DNA of 64,000 bases from Catelliglobosispora koreensis DSM 44566 (GCF_000379685.1 NZ_KB903250.1:558624-622623), one strand, 5' to 3'; positions 1-9,025 are shown, counted from the stretch's first letter. Notes: generated by a model from the letters alone, not told the origin. Numbers and translations are program-made.

Positions 1-20
1 CCGCAAAGCCCTAAAGCGTT

Positions 21-150
21 AAGTGGTGCTGTGCCGCGCGGGCCATGATTCATGGCCACCGCCGCTTGCCCTCGGTTCCGGCGGATCCGTGATTGGCTCG
101 CGGTCCGCATAACCTCCGCTAAGCGGCGGCGGCGTGGCACAGCACCACTT
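21..150. repeat. 130-bp element bounded by a 15-bp inverted repeat
   Basis: Positions 21-35 (AAGTGGTGCTGTGCC) and 136-150 are perfect inverted copies. Inside lie a 17-bp near-perfect palindrome at 41-57 (GGCCATG/CATGGCC core) and a small palindrome at 116-126. GCCCTAA occurs at 8-14 and again at 151-157, just outside the ends. The element has no coding capacity and sits immediately 3' of the GH16 gene. It could be a MITE-like insertion or a long-range RNA stem acting as a terminator; the sequence alone does not decide. Confidence 0.5.
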
Positions 151-153
151 GCC

Positions 154-945
154 CTAAGGGCGGGTGTAGACGGCGACGTAGTCGGCGGTAAGGGGTTTGC
201 CGGACACGGTTGCCGCGTTGGGGCCGCCGCCGAGGGCTTGCGGGAACTGTCCGCCGATGGCGACGTTGAGAATCAGGTAGAAGCCATGAGCCGTGGCGTC
301 TTGCCATGCCGCCGATGGCATGGAGGAAGCTGCTACGCGATGGTGCATTTCCCCGTCCACGTAAAACCGCGCTTCCGACGCTGACAGTTCCATCGCGAAC
401 ACGTGGAATCCGCCCACACAGCAGGGCAGTTCAGCAGATCCGGCATCGACTCCCGTCGCGTGCATCGCCGCATAGATGCCGGGCCGTCCGTTGACCTGCT
501 CCATGATGTCCAGCTCACCCCACTGCGGCCAGCCTTCACCCTTGTCGCGGATTGGGGCGCCGAGCATCCAAAACGCGGGCCAATACCCGGCTCCGTCCGC
601 TGTGGAAACCTCGGGCAGCTTCAAGGATGCTTCCACTCGCAGCGTTCCGCCCGCCGGGTAGGCGAAGTCAGAACGCAACGTTTCGATGCGCCCAGAAGTC
701 CACTTGCCACCTTGCGACGTCGGCGTGATCGTCAGCTTTCCTTGGGAGACAGCCACATTGGGCACGGTGAAGGTCGCGATCTCCCCCGTCCACTTCGGCT
801 CCCCCAGCTCATAGCGCCAGTTGGCCGCCACGGGCTGATCGAAATCGTCACGGAAGACCTGTGTCCAACGGTCCGTCGTGGAAGGTGCGGCAGCGACTGG
901 CGAACAGCCCGCCAGCAGCAAAGCCAAGACCAGCAAGCGTTTCAT
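154..945 (-). CDS. GH16 family secreted lipoprotein (endo-beta-glucanase type)
   Basis: This 263-residue protein begins with a lipoprotein signal peptide (lipobox LAGC, Cys14), so it is expected to be anchored on the outer face of the membrane. The GH16 signature GELDIME is clear, with E144 as nucleophile, D146 as helper and E149 as acid/base, followed by Met-rich and Trp-rich strands typical of the jelly-roll fold. GH16 enzymes retain configuration while cutting beta-1,3 or mixed beta-1,3/1,4 glucans, and some trim galactans. The start codon overlaps the stop of the upstream acyltransferase by 4 bp, so it is the last gene of a leftward operon with a GT2 polysaccharide synthase. It probably trims or releases the polymer made by that synthase. 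The exact substrate is not known. Confidence 0.85.
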   Translation of the reverse strand: MKRLLVLALLLAGCSPVAAAPSTTDRWTQVFRDDFDQPVAANWRYELGEPKWTGEIATFTVPNVAVSQGKLTITPTSQGGKWTSGRIETLRSDFAYPAGGTLRVEASLKLPEVSTADGAGYWPAFWMLGAPIRDKGEGWPQWGELDIMEQVNGRPGIYAAMHATGVDAGSAELPCCVGGFHVFAMELSASEARFYVDGEMHHRVAASSMPSAAWQDATAHGFYLILNVAIGGQFPQALGGGPNAATVSGKPLTADYVAVYTRP

Positions 946-2912
946 GAGATCACCCCGAACCCAGTGAGCATCTTCTCCACGCGCGGAGCCAGCAACGTGA
1001 CTACCGTGTTCGTCAGATGCGCGTCATCCCTATACAGCACAACACCTTCGCGGACCGCCGCGCACTCCAGCCCGGGGCACAGGATGTCGTTAACGTTCAC
1101 TACTGTCACCGAGGAGACAGGATCGGCCCACAGCGCGCTTTGCCGGCTGAACGTGCACGGATCGCCTGCCGACAAACAAGTTGGAATATCCATGCCCGGG
1201 AAAGGAGTGTCCCGGAAATACACGATCGGGGCGCCGGCCGCCTTCAGCTTGCCGAGCGGCTCCTCCCACGCCTTCTTCAAAGCCAGTTCATTTTGGGCGT
1301 AGCGGTTGAGCGAACCCACGAGGATCAGTTTTGGCCGCACCCCAGAAGCGATGCGCTGCAAGGCATAATCACGCCACGCATCGCACTCGCGGTATTCCCG
1401 CCCGAGTTGCGGATTGGTCACCGGCAACACCGGCACCGGGCAGCCCGACTTGGTCAGCACCTCCACCGACCATCCCCGGCTCGCGGCAAGGTGCTGCGCG
1501 ACGGGGAACCATTGTGACGCGTGCGAATCTCCAAACAGGACGATCCGTTGCGTGCCAGTGCCGAACACACAGGGCGGGCTGGTCACCGCCGTTGGCGGCA
1601 CCTGGCACTCACCCACGTGAGGATGATCCTTGCGTGCTTCATAAGGCGACGGGAACATGCCTTGAATCGGCGTGACCGTCAGATTGGGTCCGTCCACGGC
1701 ACCGGCGAGGGTGGCGGGAGCCGCGACAGCGGCGTCGGCCATGGTCCGGGTGGCCACACTGCCGAATACAAGCGCCAGCGTCAGCGGAACCACGATCATC
1801 GTCGCGCCAAAGCTCAACGACGGCCGTGGACTGACACTCAGGGACTTGCTGCGCCGCAACGGAATCTCGACGAGCCGCATCGTCAGCCACGCCGGGATCG
1901 CACTGGCGAGCACGAGAGCGGCCTTGTAACCCCAGTGCAGTTCACCGGTTTGCGCCTCGGTGAGCACCAGCACCGGCCAATGCCATAGGTACCAGGCAAA
2001 GCTCAGGCGGCCGATACGGCGTACCCACGGAAGGGAAAGAAAACGGCCCACCAAGCTGGCGGGTCCCGCGGCGATGATGGCCACGGCCCCGAGGGTTGGC
2101 AGTAAAGCGGCCCGTCCCGGAAACGCCGTGTCAGCGGTAAAGAACGTGGTCGAGACAATCACTGCGGCCATGCCGAGCAGCCCCAGGGTGCCGCGTCCCG
2201 CAGTCACCAGCGCACCCGAATCACTCGAAGCAGGCAAGGCCGCGGGCACTAACGCGACCGGTTCAGGATGGGCAGATGCGGAAGCGTTGCGGCGCAAGCG
2301 AACCGCCGCGTAGGCAAGCAGGCCACCGAGGCCGAATTGCCAGGCGCGAGACGGCGAAGAGAGGTAGGCCAACGGCTCGCTGATGGTTGTCCAATGCAGA
2401 CTGAGAGCGAACGAACCGGCCGTGAACACCGCCATCGCCCACACGGCGAAGCGGCGCACCACGAGCAGCAGCGGCGCCCAGAGTAGGTAGAACTGCTCCT
2501 CCACCGCGAGCGACCAGTAGTGCAGCAGCGGACTGTGTGCCTGGCCGGCCGCGAGATAGTCGGTCTGTCCCTCGATGAACCGCCAGTTGGCGAGGTTGAG
2601 CGCGGCTCCCGCCACGTCGAGCGCGACATCGCGCTGACGCAGCGGGGGCAGCAGGATCCAGCTAGCCAATGCGGTCCCCACCAGGACCACCGCGGCAGCG
2701 GGCAGAATCCGTCGCGCTCGCCGGGCATAGAACTCGCCCAGCCGGATCTTCTCTTGTGACAGCAGAAGTCCCGTGATCAGAAACCCGGAGATGACGAAGA
2801 AGACGTCAACGCCGATATAGCCACCGGTGAAAAACGGTACGCCAGCGTGGAATCCGAGGACCGTAACAACCGCGACGGCCCGCAATCCCTCGATATCAGT
2901 GCGGAACCTCAT
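942..2912 (-). CDS. OafA/YrhL-type membrane O-acyltransferase with C-terminal SGNH domain
   Basis: The 656-residue protein opens with the acyltransferase-3 motif RTDIEGLRAVAVV and continues with about ten hydrophobic segments over residues 1-375 (including HYWSLAVEEQFYLLW). It ends with an extracytoplasmic SGNH domain: block I GDSHASQW near residue 460 and a late DDAHLT motif supplying Asp/His. Proteins of this architecture move acetyl or other acyl groups across the membrane onto extracellular polysaccharide or peptidoglycan. There is no convincing ribosome site before its ATG. The stop of the upstream 38-residue ORF overlaps that ATG, so translation is probably coupled. Position between a GT2 synthase and a GH16 lipoprotein suggests it acylates the same exopolysaccharide (inference). 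Confidence 0.85.
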   Translation of the reverse strand: MRFRTDIEGLRAVAVVTVLGFHAGVPFFTGGYIGVDVFFVISGFLITGLLLSQEKIRLGEFYARRARRILPAAAVVLVGTALASWILLPPLRQRDVALDVAGAALNLANWRFIEGQTDYLAAGQAHSPLLHYWSLAVEEQFYLLWAPLLLVVRRFAVWAMAVFTAGSFALSLHWTTISEPLAYLSSPSRAWQFGLGGLLAYAAVRLRRNASASAHPEPVALVPAALPASSDSGALVTAGRGTLGLLGMAAVIVSTTFFTADTAFPGRAALLPTLGAVAIIAAGPASLVGRFLSLPWVRRIGRLSFAWYLWHWPVLVLTEAQTGELHWGYKAALVLASAIPAWLTMRLVEIPLRRSKSLSVSPRPSLSFGATMIVVPLTLALVFGSVATRTMADAAVAAPATLAGAVDGPNLTVTPIQGMFPSPYEARKDHPHVGECQVPPTAVTSPPCVFGTGTQRIVLFGDSHASQWFPVAQHLAASRGWSVEVLTKSGCPVPVLPVTNPQLGREYRECDAWRDYALQRIASGVRPKLILVGSLNRYAQNELALKKAWEEPLGKLKAAGAPIVYFRDTPFPGMDIPTCLSAGDPCTFSRQSALWADPVSSVTVVNVNDILCPGLECAAVREGVVLYRDDAHLTNTVVTLLAPRVEKMLTGFGVIS

Positions 2913-3025
2913 GGTTGCTGCATCCAGGGCAGCATCGGATCAAGGAAGCCGGACGCGGCCAAACCCGCGAGCAGCAGGGCGACGGTGATCGCTAGCGAGT
3001 CAGGCCAGCTCAGTGATTGCTTCAT
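2909..3025 (-). CDS. 38-residue single-pass membrane peptide in the polysaccharide operon
   Basis: A short leftward ORF starts at ATG 3025 inside the last codons of the GT2 gene and stops at 2909, overlapping the acyltransferase ATG. An AAGGAG ribosome site lies about 6 bases before the ATG, better than that of either neighbour. The peptide begins MKQSLSWPDSLAITVALLLA, has one hydrophobic segment (about residues 10-28) and ends DPMLPWMQQP. It was found by reading the gap between the two larger genes. It may couple translation of the acyltransferase or be a subunit of the synthase complex. I recognise no family. Confidence 0.6.
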   Translation of the reverse strand: MKQSLSWPDSLAITVALLLAGLAASGFLDPMLPWMQQP

Positions 3026-4553
3026 GACGTCTCCTTGGTTTGCGCGGGCGCAGTGTCCGCCAGGCGTCCCTGACTAGCGGCACGGCGAGATAGGTGTTCA
3101 CAGCGAGGAAAAACGTTGTCGCCCAGCCGTTTTGCCAGCCCACGTTGAGCAGGCCAGCCCAGCCGGCCACGTTGCTGGCGGTGAACCAGACGATCGCGAG
3201 GATGCTGACAGTGCGCGCCAGCGGGCTCTTCTTGGCCTTGGCTCCGGTGGGGACCCACTCGGCCTGACGGCGTTTGATGAGGTGCACGATGGCGACGGCG
3301 TGCACGAGGGCATAAAGCATCTGCGCTCGCGTCACTTCGAACCGCCAGCGCGTCTTAGACACGGCTGGCAGCAGCACGAACCAAATCCATGCGGGCGCGA
3401 GGAACGGCAGCATGTGCCACGGCCGGATGTCCCCGGGATAGAACCAAAGCATGATGATCGCGGGCAGCGGGATGGTGAACACGTTCACCGCGTTCACGAA
3501 ATAGCTCGCGAACCCGTTCCAGAACGCGAGCCGCACCCTGAGCGGAAGCTTCGTCCGGTGGAAGCTCTTGTCCACCATCAGTTCCAGGTTGCCCATGCAC
3601 CAGCGGTATTGCTGGTTCACGAACGCGGTCAACGTGTCGGGCGAAAGTCCTTTGGCTAGCAACACGGGGACGTACTGGGTGCGCCAGCCGACCTTGCGCA
3701 TCTCGATGCCGGTGAACATGTCTTCGCTGTGTTCCAGCTTCGGGAAGCCACCGATCGCGTCCAGCGCCGCGCGACGATAGACCGCGTTCGTGCCACAGCA
3801 AATGGCCGCGTCGTCAGCGTCACGTGACGGCTGTAACCAGCGGAAGAACATCTCCTGTGCCGCTCCTGCGGCACGTTCGATCCAGTTCATCTCCGGCCTG
3901 GTGTCAAAGCACTGTGGGCTTTGCACGATGCCGACGGTCGGGTCTTCGAAATACGGCACCAGGTGACTGAGGAAGTCTGGCCGTGGGCAGAAGTCGGCAT
4001 CGAAGATGACGATCAGATCAGCGTCGCTGTGCTGATATCCGTGGTTGAGGTTGCCAGCTTTCTTGAGGTGCCCACGATCGGGCCGGCTCAGGTAACGGAA
4101 ACCGTAGGTCGACGCGAGTGTCTTGACCAGGGGTGACGCGGCGTCATCGAGAACCCAGACGGTCAGTTCCCCGTCCCAGTCCAGTTTGGACACGTGCTCA
4201 TAGGTGTTGCGCAGGATGTGGAAGTCTTCTCCTGCGCTCGGCAGGAATACGTCAACGGACGGTTTGGCGTCAGGTTTCCAGCCCCGTACCAAAATCTCGT
4301 GCGACTGCTTGGTCAGGCGCCGCGATTTCTGCCCGTCCAATAACGACATTGACCAGGCGACGATGTTGACGGCCAGCACGGCGAGGAACACCCAGAGCGC
4401 CGGGTGCCGTAGTGAGAAGAGGAAGAGGGTGACAGCGGTGAACGTGTAGGAAGCCGAAACGCACAACAGGACCCAACGTCTTTGCGGGCCGAAATACCAA
4501 TAGAGCTCATCATCGAGCGGTGCTGTCGTGCGCGCCGGGGCGGCGAGCGACAT
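3000..4553 (-). CDS. Family 2 membrane glycosyltransferase (cellulose/hyaluronan synthase type)
   Basis: This 517-residue processive GT2 has two N-terminal membrane segments, a cytosolic GT-A domain and about four C-terminal membrane segments. Expected motifs are present: DD at 136-137, DAD at 185-187, the SED acid motif near 276-278 and QQYRW at 314-318. Such enzymes polymerise a nucleotide sugar and extrude the chain. No PilZ domain is seen, so direct c-di-GMP control as in BcsA is unlikely. It is the first gene of the leftward operon with the small membrane peptide, OafA acyltransferase and GH16 lipoprotein. The GH16 partner hints at a beta-1,3 or mixed-linkage glucan (inference). Confidence 0.85.
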   Translation of the reverse strand: MSLAAPARTTAPLDDELYWYFGPQRRWVLLCVSASYTFTAVTLFLFSLRHPALWVFLAVLAVNIVAWSMSLLDGQKSRRLTKQSHEILVRGWKPDAKPSVDVFLPSAGEDFHILRNTYEHVSKLDWDGELTVWVLDDAASPLVKTLASTYGFRYLSRPDRGHLKKAGNLNHGYQHSDADLIVIFDADFCPRPDFLSHLVPYFEDPTVGIVQSPQCFDTRPEMNWIERAAGAAQEMFFRWLQPSRDADDAAICCGTNAVYRRAALDAIGGFPKLEHSEDMFTGIEMRKVGWRTQYVPVLLAKGLSPDTLTAFVNQQYRWCMGNLELMVDKSFHRTKLPLRVRLAFWNGFASYFVNAVNVFTIPLPAIIMLWFYPGDIRPWHMLPFLAPAWIWFVLLPAVSKTRWRFEVTRAQMLYALVHAVAIVHLIKRRQAEWVPTGAKAKKSPLARTVSILAIVWFTASNVAGWAGLLNVGWQNGWATTFFLAVNTYLAVPLVRDAWRTLRPRKPRRRHEAITELA

Positions 4554-4697
4554 GATCTCTAAGTTAGGCCGCCTATGTTAAACAGTAAAGAAACTTAACG
4601 GAAGTCACACTGAACTTGAACCGTCCACTACGAAGGGCATATTCCTTGAGGCGAATAGTTGTTGCCGGGCAAGCACCCCTTATAGATCATTCCGGCC

Positions 4698-7600
4698 ATG
4701 ATGGCGAGCCAACTCAGACGTATGGGAGGCGTCCTATGTGGAGCACTGTTGCTTCAGTTAGGGCTGGTCTTTCTCCCCGCCGCGGCACCAGCGGCGCCAC
4801 CCGCAGCTCCTAAGCACAACCGGCTCCTAGACCTCACCGTTTCATTGGCGGCGACAAAGACGCCGACCGTGACCGTCACCGCCACCGCGGCTCGCCCGCT
4901 GCCCAACGCCGTCCTCAAGGTGGCTCTGTGGCAGGACAAGCACCGGATTTCGGGCGCCGAGATCGCGCTCGGCACCCTAGCGTCCAGCGCGGCTCACAAC
5001 ATCGAATTCGCCAGCCTTCCCGCGGGCACAAGTGGCGTCGTGGCCGAAGTGACCTCCAACGGCACCTCGCTCGGAAGCAAATTCCTTGCCGTGTCCTGGC
5101 ACCGGGGCAAACTCATCAGCGCCGGATCATTCGCCCAGCTAACCGACATCGCCCTGCAAACTGACCGCTCCGAAGGACGCTTGTCAGACCAGGACTTCGC
5201 CCAGCAAAAGGCGGCGCTGTATGAAGTGCCGGGCAGCTCAGGTGCGGTGTCCACATTTGCCACGTTGGCCAGCACTACGACCTTGAGCGGCCGCACCACC
5301 TATCGCGCCCACAACGACGTCGCCTTCGCCAACCGCCAGGTTCGCGTGGAACTCGTCAACCAATCCGATGCGGGCGTTGCCGAGGGATACACCGACGTCA
5401 ACGGCAACTTCACCCTCGCGGTCGCCGACCTCGCCGCGGGCATTTATCGCGTTCGGGTCTCCACCAACAGCACCCGGGGTTACGTCACGAAAACTGACTT
5501 GGACCTCTATTCGCTCCACCTTGGCTACAGCGCTTCCATGAACCTGACACCGGGACAAACCGTGTCAGGGATCAACATCGATTTCGACCACGCGGGTGAG
5601 AGCGGCCGAGCCCTCGCGCTCCTTGACTCCCTATATTCATTGCAGACGTTCTACCAATCGATTCGGCAATCGGGCTGGCCCACGGAACTTCGCGCCGTGT
5701 ATCCAAACGGGACTGACGGCAGTTTCTACCGTGATGGCTTCATCTTCACCAGTGGCGGCGAAACGAAGTGTGGGACGGGTGCCAACGACTGGTGCCCGGA
5801 GGACGCGTTCGACTGGGACACGACGGCGCATGAGCTGGGCCACCTCGTTGGAGACTTCGCCGGGATCGAGGACTCACCGGGCGGGACACACTACATCTGC
5901 CAAGGCGCTTGGCAAGGAAGCGTCAACAAAGACGACGCCCTCGCCCTCGCCTGGTCCGAAGGATGGGCGACCTTCTTCGGCGAAGTGGCACAGGTATCGG
6001 TAGCGATCCCCACGGGCATGCCGTTGGTGGAATACGGCGTCTACAGAGACGTCGCTGGGCCGCCGCACAATACGGGAGGCTCCTCCCTTGTCTACAGCCT
6101 TGAAACCCAGAACTACTGCACGCCTCCGGAGGCGACCGGGGAAGATAGCGAGCTCGCCGTTCAACGGGTCTTGTGGGACATGTGGTTTGACAACGGAACC
6201 GACGACGGCCTCGCGTGGAGCTTTACCGACATGTACAACCGGCTCGTGTCGGCTGGCGCGACGACCTTTTACGAGGCCTATGTCGCGCTAACGGCAGGCC
6301 GCAGTGCGAGTGAACTTCAATCGGCCCGGGCGATTCTGCAGACACAGGGAATCGTGCCCGAGCTGACGGAGCCAGCCTCCGGTGTGCTAAACCCAAATCC
6401 TGTTGCCTTCAAATGGAAGCCTGGCGGCGGTCCCAACCATCCGAATAACCAGTTTGGGCTAAAGATCACTAACAAGAACACCGGCGCTGTCCTGGTCGAC
6501 AAAATAGTGACCACTCCCAGCTACACACCTACCGCAGCCGAGTGGCAGAACATCAGCGGGGCCGGGGATATCAACGTCGAAATCATCGGAACCGAGAATC
6601 AGCACTATCCGGCAACCGGCTACACCGCTCCGGTGAAAATGCTTTATGTCCACTATCTGCCTACGGCACCGCGAATCATGGTCGTTGGTGACTCGATAAG
6701 CCAGGGCCACGAAGGCGACTACACCTGGCGCTACCGGCTCAAGCAACACTTCAACGCCAAGGGGGTCACCACCGACTTTGTCGGTCCGTGGGTGGGAACG
6801 CATCACCTCTCGGTGACGACCCCACCGACAGCGTTCACTGACGGAAAATACGGTCCGGGCGGCACGCTTTCGTTTGACAGTCAGCACCTCGCGAGGTGGG
6901 GCTGGCAAGCAGCACAGGCAAGGTATTCGATCCAATCTGAGGTCGCCTCGTACGCCCCGCAATATCTCTTGGTTGAGTTGGGATTCAACGATCTGGGCTG
7001 GAGTGTGTCCGACCCAGACGGAACACTGGCCAGCATCAAGGACCTTGTTGCCAACGCACGGGCGGCCAAGCCCGACATCAAGATCTTGTTGGCAAACGTC
7101 GTCCGCCGCTCCCCGATACCCGGCGCTAGCTGGCTTGATGGCGCCATTTCCAGCTACAACAGCAAACTGGCGGCAGCCATCCCCGGCATGCAGACGCTGA
7201 AGTCAAAGGTTGAATTGGTCGACATCAACACGGGGTTCTCCTACTCCACCGACACCTACGACGGCCTGCACCCGAACGACAGAGGCGAATACAAAATCGC
7301 CGAGGACTTCGCCAACGTGCTCGCCAGTAAGTTCTATCTGGGAAGTACGTTTACCACCACAATCCCAACGACTCCCACGGTTTTCCGCCCGGCGGCGCCG
7401 GCGACGCTCGACGCTATGGCTGTGCCTGCCGGCGTTCACATCACGTGGCAGCACAGCTTTGGGGCGACGGGCTATTGGCTCTACTCCCGCAACGTCACGC
7501 TGGGCGAGAGCTTCCAGAGGTCTGGCATGCCGATCGGGGCGGATAGCTGGGTCGCGAACTGGGTCCTCAATGGACACGTCTACGAGTACTACGTGGTGCC

Positions 7601-8498
7601 GATGAAGGGCGACACGATCGGCGGCACTTCGCCGTCTGACAGCGTGCAGGCGAACCCGCAAACGTCAGGTGGCGGGCAGAGTATCGTTGTCCTGCCGGGC
7701 AGTGGATACGTCGATGTCAGCTGGGACCCGCCGGTGGATCAGTATTCGTCTACCGTCCACAGTTACAAGGTCCATTACTTTGACCAAACCGCGAGCGGTG
7801 CCTTCGTTCAGACCTTCACGACCACCAACCGGTCGCTGCGCCTCAACGGTTTGACCAACGGGCATCTCTACACCATCGCGGTGTCGTCGGTGAATGCCGC
7901 CGGTGAGGGCTGGCCCGCGGCTGGGCCCAATGTCATTCCTGGGTACGGAAGACCAGCCGCCCCAACGCTGCAAAGCACCCGGATGATCAGTTCCACTGAC
8001 GCACGGCTGATGTGGACCGCGTCCACCGGCGCAGCTGGTTACTACGTGCTCAATCGCAACTGGAGCCAAGGCGGCCCGTTCACCCGCTACCCGGACATGA
8101 AATCCGGGACCTGGGCTGACATCGGCTGGCTGTTCCCAGCCGATCAGCAGGAGTTCTGCATGATCGCGGCCAACGGTTCGCTGCAGTCGGCGTCTTCCAA
8201 CTGTCTGCGCACGACACAGGATGCGCCAACGCTGACAGGAGCAAGACTGCTGACCGAATCGTCGGTCCGTCTAACGTGGACGGCCTCTCCCGGAGCGGGC
8301 GGTTACCGCGTCTACAAACGGGACGCCATGAAAGGCACACCGTGGACGGTGCACATCACCAACACGCCAAACACTTCACTGGAGCTCACCGGGCTGGGTC
8401 TGGCTGAGCACTTCGAGTGGTATGTCGTGGCGCTTTCGTGGACCGGGGCGACGCAATCCGTTGGCTCCAACAAGAAGTTCGCGACCGTGAACGGCTAG
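4698..8498 (+). CDS. Secreted HExxH metallopeptidase fused to SGNH hydrolase and FnIII repeats
   Basis: The 1266-residue protein starts with a signal peptide (hydrophobic 10-35, Ala/Pro cleavage region). Residues 190-300 look like a carboxypeptidase-regulatory or Cna-B type beta domain. A zinc peptidase-like core follows, with HELGH at 378-382 and a downstream SEGWA whose E421 could be the third zinc ligand. Residues 658-880 form an SGNH/GDSL hydrolase: GDS with S666, GFND with N764, and DGLH with D855 and H858. The C-terminus has about four fibronectin-III-like modules. Fusion of a peptidase-like and an esterase-like module in one chain suggests attack on a glycoprotein or acylated surface polymer. 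ATG 4698 is chosen for the signal peptide; its ribosome site is weak. It stands alone and overlaps the convergent doc gene by 4 bp. Confidence 0.7.
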   Translation: MMASQLRRMGGVLCGALLLQLGLVFLPAAAPAAPPAAPKHNRLLDLTVSLAATKTPTVTVTATAARPLPNAVLKVALWQDKHRISGAEIALGTLASSAAHNIEFASLPAGTSGVVAEVTSNGTSLGSKFLAVSWHRGKLISAGSFAQLTDIALQTDRSEGRLSDQDFAQQKAALYEVPGSSGAVSTFATLASTTTLSGRTTYRAHNDVAFANRQVRVELVNQSDAGVAEGYTDVNGNFTLAVADLAAGIYRVRVSTNSTRGYVTKTDLDLYSLHLGYSASMNLTPGQTVSGINIDFDHAGESGRALALLDSLYSLQTFYQSIRQSGWPTELRAVYPNGTDGSFYRDGFIFTSGGETKCGTGANDWCPEDAFDWDTTAHELGHLVGDFAGIEDSPGGTHYICQGAWQGSVNKDDALALAWSEGWATFFGEVAQVSVAIPTGMPLVEYGVYRDVAGPPHNTGGSSLVYSLETQNYCTPPEATGEDSELAVQRVLWDMWFDNGTDDGLAWSFTDMYNRLVSAGATTFYEAYVALTAGRSASELQSARAILQTQGIVPELTEPASGVLNPNPVAFKWKPGGGPNHPNNQFGLKITNKNTGAVLVDKIVTTPSYTPTAAEWQNISGAGDINVEIIGTENQHYPATGYTAPVKMLYVHYLPTAPRIMVVGDSISQGHEGDYTWRYRLKQHFNAKGVTTDFVGPWVGTHHLSVTTPPTAFTDGKYGPGGTLSFDSQHLARWGWQAAQARYSIQSEVASYAPQYLLVELGFNDLGWSVSDPDGTLASIKDLVANARAAKPDIKILLANVVRRSPIPGASWLDGAISSYNSKLAAAIPGMQTLKSKVELVDINTGFSYSTDTYDGLHPNDRGEYKIAEDFANVLASKFYLGSTFTTTIPTTPTVFRPAAPATLDAMAVPAGVHITWQHSFGATGYWLYSRNVTLGESFQRSGMPIGADSWVANWVLNGHVYEYYVVPMKGDTIGGTSPSDSVQANPQTSGGGQSIVVLPGSGYVDVSWDPPVDQYSSTVHSYKVHYFDQTASGAFVQTFTTTNRSLRLNGLTNGHLYTIAVSSVNAAGEGWPAAGPNVIPGYGRPAAPTLQSTRMISSTDARLMWTASTGAAGYYVLNRNWSQGGPFTRYPDMKSGTWADIGWLFPADQQEFCMIAANGSLQSASSNCLRTTQDAPTLTGARLLTESSVRLTWTASPGAGGYRVYKRDAMKGTPWTVHITNTPNTSLELTGLGLAEHFEWYVVALSWTGATQSVGSNKKFATVNG

Positions 8499-8872
8499 GC
8501 GTTCAGCAGTTTACGAAGCCGTCCGGCGATTTCGGCGACATCGTCGAACTCGCCGGCGGCAACCCCAACGGTCAGCTTGTAGGCCTCGTCGTCGTTGAAC
8601 GGCTCGGTGCGTACGCCGTTGACGTGTAAGAAAGCCAGCGCGGCCGTGAGCCCCACGCGTTTGTTGCCGTCGACGAAGGCGTGGTTGCGCACCACCGAGT
8701 GCATCAAGCTCGCGGCCTTGTCCCACAACGACGGATAGGCCTCGGCACCGAACAGCATCGTTTGCGGTCGCGCGGCAGCCGAGTCGAGCAAGCCTGAATC
8801 GCGCAACGTTGGCTTGACTCCGATCGCCTCGGCGATGATCAGCAAGTGATCGACCGTGAGATAGACCGTCAT
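8495..8872 (-). CDS. doc: Doc-family toxin (Fic/Doc fold)
   Basis: The 125-residue protein carries the Doc form of the Fic motif, HAFVDGNKR, with H64 as catalytic base and Lys71 where AMP-transferring Fic proteins have Gly. That lysine form is associated with phosphotransfer to EF-Tu in the phage P1 Doc family. Length matches Doc (about 125 residues). Its ATG overlaps the stop of the upstream 48-residue ORF in an ATGA arrangement, the usual antitoxin-toxin layout. Whether it is a plasmid-type addiction module or a domesticated chromosomal copy cannot be read from the sequence. Confidence 0.8.
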   Translation of the reverse strand: MTVYLTVDHLLIIAEAIGVKPTLRDSGLLDSAAARPQTMLFGAEAYPSLWDKAASLMHSVVRNHAFVDGNKRVGLTAALAFLHVNGVRTEPFNDDEAYKLTVGVAAGEFDDVAEIAGRLRKLLNA

Positions 8873-9015
8873 TGAGCGAGCCGATCGAGCAGGTCGCGGT
8901 GAGTCCGCTCGAAGGCCACGGCGAATTCGCGTACCTTCTCGGCGTCCGCCTCCTGATGCAGGTCGACTTCGTCGGCGGGCAACTGCTCGGCTTTGGCCTT
9001 TTCGTGCTCGGTCAT
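8869..9015 (-). CDS. Small acidic protein, probable antitoxin to Doc
   Basis: The 48-residue acidic protein (MTEHEKAKAEQ... to ...DLLDRLAQ) is translated from ATG 9015, directly after regX3 (10-bp gap). A longer frame from 9096 runs into regX3 and was not used. It lacks a recognisable DNA-binding domain, so it may only carry the toxin-neutralising helix, as in the C-terminus of Phd. The 4-bp overlap with doc is the main support for the antitoxin role. The ribosome site is poor, so expression may depend on readthrough from senX3-regX3. Confidence 0.55.
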   Translation of the reverse strand: MTEHEKAKAEQLPADEVDLHQEADAEKVREFAVAFERTHRDLLDRLAQ

Positions 9016-9025
9016 AGCGTCAAGG

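Noticed and set aside
403-1302. A 299-codon plus-strand frame opposite the GH16 and acyltransferase genes
   Set aside because: It spans two recognised genes on the other strand and has no coherent protein features.
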